Shown here one piece after another: positions 8,305-16,960 of a stretch of 64,000 bases of DNA. The notes under the pieces are model-generated. The model searched no databases and was not told the DNA's origin. It saw only the letters and a program-made list of their open reading frames with translations. The translations under genes were made by a program, and so were the position numbers. The stretch's first letter is position 1; every line of letters begins with the position of its first letter. This stretch comes from Mitsuokella sp. oral taxon 131 str. W9106 (GTDB lineage Bacteria > Bacillota > Negativicutes > Selenomonadales > Selenomonadaceae), in contig NZ_KI273060.1 in NCBI RefSeq assembly GCF_000469545.1, positions 51,586 to 115,585 on the forward strand, written 5' to 3'.

Positions 8305-9180
8305 CTACCCCCGCCATCCCACGACGACGCGTTCTATGCCGGCGTAGTCACGCAAAATTTCCGTCCGCCCAATGCGGGGATTCGCCTTCATGAGTGCGAC
8401 GACCGCTTTTGCCTGATGAATGCCGACCTCCAGCGCCATGAATCCGCCCGCTTCGAGCATGGCAGGCGCGTCTTTTGTGAGCCGGCGGTAAAAGTCGAGC
8501 CCGTCCGCGCCGCCCGAAAGAGCCGCATGCGGCTCGAACCGCTGCACCTCGGGCGCAAGCGATGCGATATCGGCGTCTGGAATGTAGGGCGGATTCGATA
8601 GGATCGCGTCGAACGTCTTTCCTGCGAGCGGCGCGAGGAGGTCGCCCGTATGGAACGTGATCCGATCCGTGAGCGCGAGCGCGGCAGCGTTTCGCTGCGC
8701 GACCTCGCATGCCGCGCTCGATATGTCCACCGTCTCCGCCGTGCTCTTTGCGAGGTAGTGGAGCACGGCGAGCGCAACGGCGCCCGTGCCCGTGCCGATG
8801 TCGGCGAAGTGCGCAGGCGCTCCCTTTTCCTCCTGCCGCGCCTTTAGGCGGTCGATCGCCGCCTGCACGAGGATTTCCGTATCGGGACGCGGCACGAGCG
8901 TCGCCTCTGTGACCGAGAGCCGAAGCCCCATGAACTCCTTCTCGCCGAGGATGAGCGCGACGGGGATATGCGCTGCCCGCTTTCGGACGAGCGCGCGAAA
9001 AGCGGCGAGCTCGCGCATCTCCAGCGGCTCGTCGAAGTGGACGTAGAGGTAAATGCGCTCCTTCTTGAGCAGATGGACGAGCAGCACCTCCGCGTCAAGG
9101 CGCGGGTTTTCGATGCCCTTCGCCGAAAAAAATTGCTCGGTCCATTTCAGCAGACGCCCAATCGTCCAAACCTCAGCCAA
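8305..9180 (-). CDS. prmC: Peptide chain release factor N5-glutamine methyltransferase
   Basis: A 291-residue PrmC/HemK: a helical N-terminal domain (GIENPRLDAEVLL) recognises release factors, followed by a Rossmann methyltransferase domain. The latter has DIGTGTG (127-133) for S-adenosylmethionine and NPPY (196-199), which holds the substrate glutamine. It methylates the GGQ glutamine of RF1 and RF2. The start codon is TTG at 9180, the only initiation codon that gives the usual family N-terminus, five bases after the preceding gene's stop. prfA, its usual neighbour, is absent here. Confidence 0.92.
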   Translation of the reverse strand: MAEVWTIGRLLKWTEQFFSAKGIENPRLDAEVLLVHLLKKERIYLYVHFDEPLEMRELAAFRALVRKRAAHIPVALILGEKEFMGLRLSVTEATLVPRPDTEILVQAAIDRLKARQEEKGAPAHFADIGTGTGAVALAVLHYLAKSTAETVDISSAACEVAQRNAAALALTDRITFHTGDLLAPLAGKTFDAILSNPPYIPDADIASLAPEVQRFEPHAALSGGADGLDFYRRLTKDAPAMLEAGGFMALEVGIHQAKAVVALMKANPRIGRTEILRDYAGIERVVVGWRG

Positions 9181-9185
9181 TGTGC

Positions 9186-9803
9186 CTACCTATCCTTTTC
9201 CTGAATCGCGCTATGCCCTTGCCCTTTTCGCGCCCATAGGAGTGCGTGAAGGCCCGTGCGGCGAAGGGCGGTGTCCATGCATTCGATCGCCATATTGCCG
9301 ACCTCGCCGCGTGGTGTGGCCTCGTCGTCGTAGGTGTCGGACGCGCCTTTATCGATGACGCGGTCACCTCGGCGGTCATAGACGATGACGCGCACGGCGG
9401 CGTAGCTATGGAGGATCCTGCCGCGCATGAAGTCCCAACTGCTGCGCGTGTAGCTCTCGTAACCCGTCAAGAGGGGAAGCACGACGAGGCCGGCGTCCAT
9501 GCGGCGCGCGATCTCCCGCACGATTTCCTTGGGATCGCGGCTCTGGCTCTCGGCAAGTGCCAAAGCCACGGCGTCTTTCGGCAGGAAGTCGGCATAGTGC
9601 ATCGTCTCGTTGAGCGGAAGGTGGGGCGCACGGCTCACCTTCTCCTCCATACCGCGTACGACGCTTTCAGAAGGCGCGTGATACGTGCCGATCTGGAGCG
9701 GGACGCGTGCGACGCGAAGCGGCGTGCGCTCTGCCGCCGACGCCGCAGCCGGCAGCAGCAGCACGAACAGCACGCATAGAACCATGCCAAGGCGTTTTCT
9801 CAT
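9186..9803 (-). CDS. Secreted protein of unknown function
   Basis: A 205-residue product with a clear signal peptide: MRKR, a hydrophobic stretch to about residue 19, and an AAASAA cleavage region near residue 23. The mature part has no repeats or further membrane segments. It contains a stretch (DAGLVVLPLLTGYESYTRSSWDFM) followed by a basic strand region (AVRVIVYDRRGDRVIDKG), reminiscent of periplasmic proteins that build envelope structures, but I cannot name a family. A good ribosome site (GGAGGG) precedes ATG 9803. It lies between yitT and prmC with only five bases to prmC, so it is probably co-transcribed with both. Confidence 0.7.
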   Translation of the reverse strand: MRKRLGMVLCVLFVLLLPAAASAAERTPLRVARVPLQIGTYHAPSESVVRGMEEKVSRAPHLPLNETMHYADFLPKDAVALALAESQSRDPKEIVREIARRMDAGLVVLPLLTGYESYTRSSWDFMRGRILHSYAAVRVIVYDRRGDRVIDKGASDTYDDEATPRGEVGNMAIECMDTALRRTGLHALLWARKGQGHSAIQEKDR

Positions 9804-9877
9804 GGCACTTCCCTCCTCTTTCCATTTCCATTTCCCATGGCGGACGCTTGGCTCGAAGCGGCGACAGACAGCCTCCC

Positions 9878-10804
9878 TCAGTGGATCGCCTTCTTCTTGA
9901 ACCTGCCGCCGACGATGTCGTGGACGGCATTGATCGTGACGAAGGCGCTCTCGTCCTTTTCGAGGACGATTTCCTTGAGCTTGTCGACTTCCAGGCGCGT
10001 GACGACGCAGTATAGGACTTCCTTCGGCTCGCCCGTGTAGCCGCCTGCGCCGTGCAGCAGCGTGACGCCGCGCCCCAGGCGGTCGTTCAGCGCATCGGTC
10101 ACTTCGTCATGCTCGCTCGTGACGATCATGACGGCATAGCTCTCGTCGAGTCCCTTGATGACGACGTCGATCATCTTGGCAATGATGAAGTACGCGACGA
10201 GCGAGTACATCGCCTTGTCCCAGCCGAAGAGCAGTCCCGCGCTCGACAGGATGAACAGGTTGATGAACATGACGACTTCGCCGACGGAAAACATCGACTT
10301 GCGGTCCATGATGATCGCGACGATTTCCGTTCCGTCGAGCGAGCCGCCCGCGCGCATGATGAGCCCCACGCCGAGACCGTCGATGATGCCGCCGAAAACC
10401 GCCGCGAGGAACGGATCGGCCGTGACGGGCGGAACCGGCTCGAATACCGTTGTCCAAAAGGAAAGAATGCAGATCGCGATGACCGTTGCGATCGCGAAGT
10501 TCCTGCCGATCTGCTTGTAGCCGAGATATAAAAACGGGATGTTGAGAACGATGAGGAATACGCCGACCTTCCAACCCGTGACCGCGCTCATCATGATGGA
10601 AATGCCGACGACGCCGCCGTCGATGACGTTGTTCGGAATGAGGAAAAGTTCGAGTCCGACTGCCGCGATGACTGCTCCGATGAGAATGGTCACGTACCTT
10701 TTGATGTAAAACGAAGCGGGACGTTTCTGCGTGCCCTTCCGCGCCGGCGGCTTTGGCTGCTCGGATGCAGCAAGCGACGGATGGACGGGCTGTGTTTCGG
10801 TCAT
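9878..10804 (-). CDS. YitT family membrane protein (DUF161 plus DUF2179)
   Basis: A 308-residue protein. A cytoplasmic N-terminal tail (about 30 residues) is followed by five or six hydrophobic helices (from IKRYVTILIGAVIAAVG to about residue 195). The C-terminal DUF2179 domain carries the typical AVMIVTSEHDEVTDAL and LYCVVTRLEVDKL motifs. YitT proteins are widespread in Firmicutes; their substrate or role is not established. ATG 10804 has AGGAG eight bases upstream. The gene is divergent from fruK, and the intergenic region 10805-10979 is AT-rich with promoter-like sequences both ways, including two TATAAT copies on the minus strand near 10837-10855. Confidence 0.88.
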   Translation of the reverse strand: MTETQPVHPSLAASEQPKPPARKGTQKRPASFYIKRYVTILIGAVIAAVGLELFLIPNNVIDGGVVGISIMMSAVTGWKVGVFLIVLNIPFLYLGYKQIGRNFAIATVIAICILSFWTTVFEPVPPVTADPFLAAVFGGIIDGLGVGLIMRAGGSLDGTEIVAIIMDRKSMFSVGEVVMFINLFILSSAGLLFGWDKAMYSLVAYFIIAKMIDVVIKGLDESYAVMIVTSEHDEVTDALNDRLGRGVTLLHGAGGYTGEPKEVLYCVVTRLEVDKLKEIVLEKDESAFVTINAVHDIVGGRFKKKAIH

Positions 10805-10923
10805 GTGGTCTGCTCCTTTTCGAATCTATATCTTGTATTTGTATTATAGAATATTATAGAAGAAATTCCATCATTTCGCCATGAAAATTGGCTGAAATAT
10901 TTGCTTTGGCACATCGCGATGCC

Positions 10924-10951
10924 TTGCAATCCTCTCCCGCTATGATAGAAT
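10924..10951 (+). promoter_or_regulatory. Candidate sigma-70-type promoter for fruK-fruA
   Basis: TTGCAA (10924-10929), a 16-base spacer and TAGAAT (10946-10951), 29 bases before the fruK start. No fructose repressor gene is present in the window, so control of this promoter is unknown. Confidence 0.55.
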
Positions 10952-10979
10952 AATTCTTAGAATGGAGGGATTGCAAAAC

Positions 10980-11888
10980 ATGATTTATACGGTGACATTC
11001 AACCCTGCACTCGACTACATCGTGCGCCTCGACGCATTCACGGCAGGTGCGATCAACCGCGTGAACTACGAGCAGGTATTAGGCGGCGGCAAGGGGATAA
11101 ACGTATCCATCGTGCTCGGAAACATGGGCATCAAAAGCACGGCGCTCGGCTTCCTCGCAGGCTTTACGGGCGAGGAAATCAAGCGTCAGCTCGAAGGCTT
11201 CGGCGTCGCACATGACTTCGTCCACCTCGAAAGCGGTTTCTCGCGCATCAACGTCAAGATCAAGGCAAACCGGGAAACGGAAATCAACGGGCAAGGTCCG
11301 GATATCCCTGCCGCGAAGCGGGACGAGCTTTTCAAGAAGCTCGACCGCCTGAAGGAGAACGACACGCTCGTGCTCGCAGGCTCGATCCCAAAGACCCTGC
11401 CCGACGACATCTACGAGCGCATCATGGAACGCGTCGACGGACGTGGCATCCGCATCGTCGTCGACGCGGAGAAAAAGCTCCTCCTAAACGTCCTCACGTA
11501 CCATCCGTTCCTCATCAAGCCGAACAACCACGAGCTCGGCGATATGTTCGGCGTCGTCCTGAAGTCGGACGAAGAACTCCTCGCCCACGCGAAGAAGCTT
11601 CAGAAAAAGGGCGCGCGCAACGTGCTCATCTCGATGGCGGGAGATGGCGCCCTCTTCCTCGGCGAAGACGGCACGACGTACAAGAGCCCTGCGCCGAAAG
11701 GCAGGCTCGTAAACTCCGTCGGCGCCGGCGACTCAATGGTCGCAGGTTTTCTGACGGGCTTTGAGGAGAGCGGCGGCGACTATCGCCGCGCTTTCTTCCA
11801 AGGCGTTGCGACGGGCAGCGCTTCGGCGTTCAGCGAGGATCTCGCGACGCGTCCCGAAGTCGAAGCACTCTTGAAGACGATTCTATGA
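10980..11888 (+). CDS. fruK: 1-phosphofructokinase
   Basis: A 302-residue PfkB-family kinase. It starts MIYTVTFNPALDYIV, has GGGKGINVS near 36-43 for sugar binding, and the ATP/catalytic GAGDS motif at 248-252. It converts fructose 1-phosphate, the product of the fructose PTS, to fructose 1,6-bisphosphate. I chose ATG 10980 because GGAGGG lies nine bases upstream; an earlier in-frame ATG at 10962 would add six residues that overlap this ribosome site. It is followed after 43 bases by fruA, so the pair forms a fructose-uptake operon ending at a strong terminator. The tagatose-6-phosphate kinase paralogue is less likely because of the fruA neighbour. Confidence 0.93.
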   Translation: MIYTVTFNPALDYIVRLDAFTAGAINRVNYEQVLGGGKGINVSIVLGNMGIKSTALGFLAGFTGEEIKRQLEGFGVAHDFVHLESGFSRINVKIKANRETEINGQGPDIPAAKRDELFKKLDRLKENDTLVLAGSIPKTLPDDIYERIMERVDGRGIRIVVDAEKKLLLNVLTYHPFLIKPNNHELGDMFGVVLKSDEELLAHAKKLQKKGARNVLISMAGDGALFLGEDGTTYKSPAPKGRLVNSVGAGDSMVAGFLTGFEESGGDYRRAFFQGVATGSASAFSEDLATRPEVEALLKTIL

Positions 11889-11931
11889 CCCTGATTTCAA
11901 TTCTCAGTTTCCAGTAGAAAAGGAGTGTATC

Positions 11932-13833
11932 ATGCGCATTACCGATTTGCTGAAGAGGGAAAGCATCGCGCTCGGCACGAAACCGGCCGACAAGGCGGCC
12001 GCGATCCGCGAGCTCGCCGACCTCATGGACAAGGGCGGCAACCTCTCCGATAAGGAGCAGTACACGAAGGACGTATTCACGCGCGAAGCATCGGGCACGA
12101 CGGGTCTCGGCGACGGCATCGCGACGCCGCACGCAAAGAGCGCGGGCGTCAAGTCGGCAGGTCTCGCCGCAATGACCGTGCCGGACGGCATGGATTTCGA
12201 GTCGATGGACGGCAAGCCCGCCCGTCTTTTCTTCATGATCGCCGCGCCGGACTCGGCGAATGACGAGCACCTCACGATCCTATCGAGTCTCGCGACGATG
12301 ATCATGGATCCCGACTTCAAGGAAGCGCTCATCGCCGCCAAGACGAAAGACGAGTTCCTGCATCTCATCGACCGCAAGGAGGACGGCAAATTCGAGGCGC
12401 CGAAGGCAGAGGACAAAGGAAAAGAAGAGGCGGCGCCCGTCTCCGACCATATCCAAGTCCTCGCCGTCACCGCCTGCCCAACGGGCATTGCGCATACGTT
12501 TATGGCAGCGGAAAGCCTTGAGCAGCACGCAAAAAAGCGCGGCATCTCCATCAAGGTCGAGACAAACGGATCGGGCGGCGCCAAAAACGTGCTGACGCCG
12601 GACGAAATCGCCGCAGCGGACGGCATCATCGTCGCGGCGGACAAGAACGTCGCGATGGCGCGCTTTGCAGGCAAGAGGGTCGTCATCACGAAGGTCGCCG
12701 ACGGCATCAACAAGGCGGATGCGCTTCTCGACCGCGCCCTCTCAGGGAGCGCCCCCGTCTATGAAGGGGCGGGCGGCACGGAGGAGGAGTCGGCGGCAAA
12801 CACCGCAGGCGACAGCCTCGGCCGTCAGATCTACAAGCATCTCATGAACGGCGTCAGCCACATGCTCCCGTTCGTCGTCGGCGGCGGCATCCTGATCGCA
12901 CTCGCCTTCCTGCTCGATGACTACAGCATCGACCCCGCGAACTTCGGCTCGAATACACCGGTCGCAAAGTTCTTCAAGGATATTGGCGGCGCGTCGTTCG
13001 GCTTCATGCTGCCCGTACTCGCGGGATTTATCGCGATGTCGATCGCCGACCGCCCGGGCCTTGCCGTCGGCTTCGTCGGCGGCGCGCTCGCCGGCACGAC
13101 AGGCTCCGGCTTTCTCGGCGCACTCATCGCAGGCTTCGTCGCGGGCTACCTCGTCAATGCGCTCAAGAAGGCGGCGCGCGTCCTCCCAGACTCGCTCGAG
13201 GGCATGAAGCCCATGCTCATCTACCCCGTCCTCGGCATCCTCCTCATGGGCGCGATCAGCCTCTTCCTCATCGCGCCGCCCGTTTCGGCGATCAACTCCT
13301 GGATGATCGAGACACTGAAGAACATGGATCCCTCCGCGCGCATTCTCATGGGCATGATCGTCGGCGGCATGATGGCCGTCGACATGGGCGGCCCGGTAAA
13401 CAAGGCGGCTTACGTCACGGGCACGGGACTTCTCGCGTCGGGCGAGTATCACGTCATGGCGGCTGTCATGGCAGGCGGCATGGTCCCGCCGCTCGCCATC
13501 GCGCTCTGCACGACGTTCTTCAAGAACCGCTTCACGGAAAACGAGCACAAGGCGGGCATCACGAACTACGTCATGGGACTCGCCTTCATCACCGAAGGCG
13601 CGATTCCGTTCGCCGCGGGCGATCCCGTCCGTGTCATCCCGTCGATGATTGTTGGCTCTGCCATCGCAGGCGCATTGACGATGTTCTTCGACTGCACGCT
13701 GCGCGCGCCGCACGGCGGCATCTTCGTCGTGCCGACCATCGGCAACCCACTCATGTACCTCGTGAGCATATTCGTCGGCGCCGTCGTCGGCTGCGCGATC
13801 CTCTCCGTGCTCAAAAAGCCGCTGAAAGACTGA
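11932..13833 (+). CDS. fruA: PTS fructose transporter subunit IIABC
   Basis: A 633-residue fused permease. Domain IIA (1-150) has the phosphorylatable His in GDGIATPHAK (H67), a linker rich in Lys/Glu/Ala follows, and domain IIB has the phosphocysteine in VTACPTGIAHT (C182). Domain IIC runs from about residue 295, with its multi-helix membrane region and the DMGGPVNKAAY signature. It imports fructose and phosphorylates it on C1, giving FruK its substrate. All phosphorylation residues are intact. HPr and enzyme I must be encoded elsewhere. Ribosome site AAAGGAG precedes ATG 11932. Confidence 0.95.
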   Translation: MRITDLLKRESIALGTKPADKAAAIRELADLMDKGGNLSDKEQYTKDVFTREASGTTGLGDGIATPHAKSAGVKSAGLAAMTVPDGMDFESMDGKPARLFFMIAAPDSANDEHLTILSSLATMIMDPDFKEALIAAKTKDEFLHLIDRKEDGKFEAPKAEDKGKEEAAPVSDHIQVLAVTACPTGIAHTFMAAESLEQHAKKRGISIKVETNGSGGAKNVLTPDEIAAADGIIVAADKNVAMARFAGKRVVITKVADGINKADALLDRALSGSAPVYEGAGGTEEESAANTAGDSLGRQIYKHLMNGVSHMLPFVVGGGILIALAFLLDDYSIDPANFGSNTPVAKFFKDIGGASFGFMLPVLAGFIAMSIADRPGLAVGFVGGALAGTTGSGFLGALIAGFVAGYLVNALKKAARVLPDSLEGMKPMLIYPVLGILLMGAISLFLIAPPVSAINSWMIETLKNMDPSARILMGMIVGGMMAVDMGGPVNKAAYVTGTGLLASGEYHVMAAVMAGGMVPPLAIALCTTFFKNRFTENEHKAGITNYVMGLAFITEGAIPFAAGDPVRVIPSMIVGSAIAGALTMFFDCTLRAPHGGIFVVPTIGNPLMYLVSIFVGAVVGCAILSVLKKPLKD

Positions 13834-13854
13834 CGCGAATTGTCGTAGCCATGC

Positions 13855-13899
13855 AAAGCGCCCCTCTCGCCTGGTTGGCAGCGGCGGGAGGGGCGCTTT
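13855..13899 (+). terminator. Terminator after fruA
   Basis: Perfect 12-bp arms AAAGCGCCCCTC (13855-13866) and its complement (13888-13899), 21 bases after the fruA stop. The right arm ends in TTT and the left begins with AAA, so it may also act on the minus strand. The 79 bases from here to the methyltransferase gene show nothing further. Confidence 0.8.
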
Positions 13900-13978
13900 C
13901 ATATTATGCAAGGCGTCATTTCGCACGGCACGTGCCCATAGCCTTTGACGCAGACGCAAAGCTTTTGCATCCCGGAAA

Positions 13979-14620
13979 TCATGACAAGGCTCGCGTATGA
14001 TTGGCATACGTTTCCCAAGTCGGTTCATATGCAGCATCTGCCTGATTTCCCCACATATCCCAGCCGTTTCGCACGCCTCGTGCAAACAGTTCAATGCGAG
14101 GCGCCATGCTGCACGCTTCCAAGATCGGAATGATTTCATCCGGCTTTCGGCTATGTTCGCGCTTCATCGAACGAATGATATTGACCTGCGAGCGCGCAGG
14201 GGCAAGCGTTCGGTTTGGTGAACTGTTCTTTCGAATCCCGAATAAAACCAATTCGGTGACATTCCGAAAGTAAAACCCTACTCCGCGTCCATCCGGTCCG
14301 CCGTCTTTCCGAATCTTTTCCCAAACAATATTGCCCTTGTAGTCAAAGCCCCACGCATCCATGACAGCTAGCCCATCTGGCAGCAAAGCATTGGGAACCC
14401 ACAGGTAGAGGTGCGCTTTTTCTCCCGCAATCTGAGCAATGGGCAGTGCTTTGATTTCACTTAATTTCATCGTTTCATACCGCGTCAGCCGCTTATGCTC
14501 AGGTGCCATCTTTCCCGTGCGGTTCTGAAACCGCCATGGCGGATCCGCATAAATGGTATTGTATTTTTTCCCATTCGTAAACACACGCAGATTTTGTATG
14601 GTCTGATTTAGGTCAGGCAT
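13979..14620 (-). CDS. MT-A70 family DNA N6-adenine methyltransferase (type II modification enzyme)
   Basis: The product has 213 residues from ATG 14620, with catalytic DPPW at 26-29 near the N-terminus. The MT-A70 pattern follows: HLYLWVPNALLPDGLAV and WEKIRKDGGPDGRGVGFYFR, then a TELVLFGIRK strand that ends in a cofactor-site region. These proteins methylate adenine N6. It overlaps the BglII-like endonuclease gene by eight bases (ATGCCTGA). This, and the AT-rich composition shared by both genes, marks it as the protective half of a restriction-modification system. A TTG at 14650 would add ten residues; I prefer the ATG, although its ribosome site (AAAGGA) is about 14 bases away. If this is right, the enzyme protects a GATC-centred site. 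Confidence 0.85.
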   Translation of the reverse strand: MPDLNQTIQNLRVFTNGKKYNTIYADPPWRFQNRTGKMAPEHKRLTRYETMKLSEIKALPIAQIAGEKAHLYLWVPNALLPDGLAVMDAWGFDYKGNIVWEKIRKDGGPDGRGVGFYFRNVTELVLFGIRKNSSPNRTLAPARSQVNIIRSMKREHSRKPDEIIPILEACSMAPRIELFARGVRNGWDMWGNQADAAYEPTWETYANHTRALS

Positions 14621-15287
14621 CGTCTTGCACACATTCCTTTCGTATTCCAACAGCTAAAATTGGACATCCGCCATTTCTTCGAGAATTCAACCGATAAAGC
14701 AGCTTTCCCATCCACGTCGTGCTTGCCCCGTATTTTTTGATCAAGAGCATACCTTTATCATCCGTTGTCGTCCGAAAAATATCATTTAGGTCTTCGGCAC
14801 GCGTTACAATGACTCCAACATCGATCAAGCCACAATCAAAGTACGTTCTCATCGCCAGCAGATCCCGATCAAAAGTTTGATCTTTGCTATTCCATTCTAA
14901 ATCAAAAGCCACTCGATTCTTTAGGAAATCGATATTATGTCCATCAATATAGCCTTGAATCGTATCGATTTCATAAGGCTGATCAGAAAAACGTCCGCGT
15001 CTTTGTGCAGACTGTCTCGGATACTTTTTCACGATCAAGTCGCCGCTGATGCGAATTTCTCTCCATCCATACGGATATAAAAGATCATCAAATTTTTGGG
15101 GAATTGGCGATCCATTTCCTCCTGCTTTTTTTAGATCTGCCATAGTAAGCGTCAATCCACATAAACAAGACTGAATCTCCTGCCACTCCACAGAAAACGC
15201 ATCATGAAGTATTTCTAGCGCATGACCATAATTATATACCTCATACCGCTCAAGCAGTCCGTTTCGAAAATACGGCTGAAACTGCAT
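14613..15287 (-). CDS. BglII/BstYI-family type II restriction endonuclease
   Basis: A 224-residue product. The core from GHNIDFLKNRVAFDLEWNSK to DQTFDRDL (117-142), followed by a GLIDVGVIVTR strand, is the hallmark of the BglII/BstYI endonucleases. D120 and E131 are the presumed metal ligands, with the Asn-Ser-Lys following. BglII cuts AGATCT and BstYI cuts RGATCY, so the recognition site is probably GATC-centred; the exact outer bases cannot be read. No premature stop or frameshift is seen, and the gene overlaps the methyltransferase that should protect the host. The AT-rich stretch (one 60-base line counts only 32 percent G+C) stands out from the GC-rich surroundings, a sign of horizontal transfer. 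Confidence 0.87.
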   Translation of the reverse strand: MQFQPYFRNGLLERYEVYNYGHALEILHDAFSVEWQEIQSCLCGLTLTMADLKKAGGNGSPIPQKFDDLLYPYGWREIRISGDLIVKKYPRQSAQRRGRFSDQPYEIDTIQGYIDGHNIDFLKNRVAFDLEWNSKDQTFDRDLLAMRTYFDCGLIDVGVIVTRAEDLNDIFRTTTDDKGMLLIKKYGASTTWMGKLLYRLNSRRNGGCPILAVGIRKECVQDDA

Positions 15288-15322
15288 GGCAGGCCCTCCT
15301 GTCGTAAACCATTGGAACAGCG

Positions 15323-16102
15323 CTACTCGCCCTGCTCGATCTGCCGGATATCGTCCTTCGATGCGTTTTCGAGCCGCGCGTCCTGAAACGCATCGTTATG
15401 CGGCAAGTCCATGATGAAGCGATCGCTCTTTTGCATGCGGACGATGCCGTGCTCCATGCAGAGTCCAAACACGTGGCCGCCGTGCTGTCTCACCGCGTCA
15501 ATGAAGTGGAAGTGCCATCCAGGCGTATTGACGCCATCCAAGTACGGCGGGAAGTAGAAGCAGACGAGCGAGCCAGCGACCTCCTCGAACGCAAAGCGGC
15601 GCTCATCCGTCTTCAACACCTCGGCAAACGGCAGGAACGGCTCCTGCTGGCTTAGTTCCGTCCGCGCCGCGACACGGCGAAAGTAGCCGTCGATGCGCAC
15701 GAGGTACATGTTGTTGACACCGAGCAGCTCGACGCGTTCGTCGAGGACATCGCGCAGGACGTCGAGGCTCGGCACGCGGCCGAGCTTGATCCGATAAGCG
15801 CGGTCCGTGAGGTACGCGACGCTCGCAAACGGCGTCGTGTCGTGTGGCTTTGCCTCCACGGCGCGTCCGTCGCCTAGGATGCGGTACGCGTGCCCGTCGA
15901 TGACGACGAGCTCGCCGGCGACGGCGTGGAATGTGCCGAGCCCCGTATCGCCGTGCTCCAGCACGTGCTCAATCGCCGCGCTTCCGTAAAAATTGCCCAT
16001 GACAAGTGCCTGCAACGTCGAAACCTGGTAGACGGGGTCACGCTCCCTGTGCACGCGCGCTGCCCGCTCTTCCCAGCTCATTTCCTCCTCGTATCGCTCC
16101 AT
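15323..16102 (-). CDS. budA: Alpha-acetolactate decarboxylase
   Basis: The product has 259 residues, the usual family length. It starts MERYEEEMSWEERAARVH, with the characteristic YQVSTLQALVMGNFYGS. The zinc ligands lie in PGWHFHFIDAVRQHGGH (H197, H199, H210). It converts 2-acetolactate to acetoin, a neutral fermentation end product that also relieves acid stress and drains excess pyruvate. I chose ATG 16102: GGGAG lies 11 bases upstream and the frame extending to 16282 is not family-like. No acetolactate synthase gene is nearby, so the acetolactate must come from the branched-chain amino acid pathway or a remote gene. Confidence 0.93.
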   Translation of the reverse strand: MERYEEEMSWEERAARVHRERDPVYQVSTLQALVMGNFYGSAAIEHVLEHGDTGLGTFHAVAGELVVIDGHAYRILGDGRAVEAKPHDTTPFASVAYLTDRAYRIKLGRVPSLDVLRDVLDERVELLGVNNMYLVRIDGYFRRVAARTELSQQEPFLPFAEVLKTDERRFAFEEVAGSLVCFYFPPYLDGVNTPGWHFHFIDAVRQHGGHVFGLCMEHGIVRMQKSDRFIMDLPHNDAFQDARLENASKDDIRQIEQGE

Positions 16103-16154
16103 ATCCAAATGGCTCCCTTTCTTCCTAGATCCATTCGTACCGATTTCTTTCTCC

Positions 16155-16196
16155 ATTATAGCACGTATAGCACGCGAAATAGCACGCGAAAGACTT
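16155..16196 (-). promoter_or_regulatory. budA promoter region with tandem CGTGCTAT repeats
   Basis: On the minus strand three copies of CGTGCTAT run into a TATAAT (16160-16155), 53 bases before the budA start. Two copies are preceded by CG at 12-base spacing. They resemble an operator array over the -10/-35 region. The azlC side of the same 146-base intergenic region has an AAAGGAGG ribosome site and no clear promoter. Confidence 0.45.
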
Positions 16197-16248
16197 TTTA
16201 TGATACCATTCTTCTGTCGCAGAAATCCGTTCAAAAGGAGGTTTCTCC

Positions 16249-16960
16249 ATGTCTCAGACGACTGCTGCGGCGCGCGACGCACTCCTCGCCGCCTTCCCCT
16301 ACACGATCCCGATCTTTGCTGGCTTTTCCTTTCTCGGCATGGCGTACGGCATCTACATGGGAGCAGAGGGATTTTCCCCCATCTATCCGATGCTCATGAG
16401 CCTGCTGATCTTCGCGGGCTCGGTCGAGTTTTTGACCGTGCCGCTGCTGCTCGCGCCGTTTTCGCCGCTGCACGCATTCGCGCTCGCCTTCATCGTCAAC
16501 GCGCGCCATCTCTTCTACGCCATTTCCATGCTCGATCGGTACCGCGGGCACGGCGCGAAGACCCCATACCTCATCTACGGCATGTGCGACGAGAGTTTTT
16601 CGATCAACTACACGGCAAAAGTGCCAGAGGGCGTCAACCGCGGCTAGTTCTTCTTCTGGGTCACGCTGCTCAATCACCTCTACTGGTTCGGCGGCGCGAC
16701 AGTCGGCGCCCTCTTCGGCTCGCTGCTCTCGTTTGATACGAAGGGGCTCGGATTCGTGCTGACGGCGATGTTTGTCACGATATTCACAGAGAACTGGCTC
16801 GTCTCGGACGACCACCGAAGCGCACTCATCGGTCTCGCGCTTTCCTTCCTCGCACTTCGCATCTTTGGGGCAGAGTCGTTCCTCATTCCCGCCATGGCTG
16901 CCATCCTCGCTGCTTTCACCCTGTTTCGGAAGCGGCTGGATACGCCAGCCGCGAGACAGG
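16249..16960 (+). pseudogene. azlC: azlC (branched-chain amino acid exporter, large subunit), nonsense mutation
   Basis: The frame from ATG 16249 (AAAGGAGG upstream) encodes a good AzlC N-terminus (AFPYTIPIFAGFSFLGMAYG, then GSVEFLTVPLLLAPFSPLHAF). After 132 codons it meets TAG at 16645-16647. Beyond the stop the same frame continues as recognisable AzlC (FFFWVTLLNHLYWFGGATVG through ESFLIPAMAAILAAFTLF) to about 16955. Family members have RGWFF at this point, so a single TGG to TAG change explains the stop. Complete AzlC is about 230 residues, matching the whole span. Unless the TAG is suppressed the exporter is dead. The adjoining azlD is also damaged. Confidence 0.87.

Noticed and set aside
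6472..8601. Long plus-strand frame (709 codons) opposite the sigma-54 activator
   Set aside because: It is the antisense of a gene with intact domains; composition is Arg/His-rich and shows no family motif. High G+C gives long shadow frames.
10911..10927. Possible sigma-54 promoter (TGGCAC followed by TTGC) upstream of fruK
   Set aside because: The spacing between the two elements is too large, and a good sigma-70-type promoter is present.
12742..14139. Minus-strand frame (465 codons) opposite fruA
   Set aside because: Shadow of fruA IIBC; Asp/Arg/His-rich sequence without domains, and it would read through the terminator.
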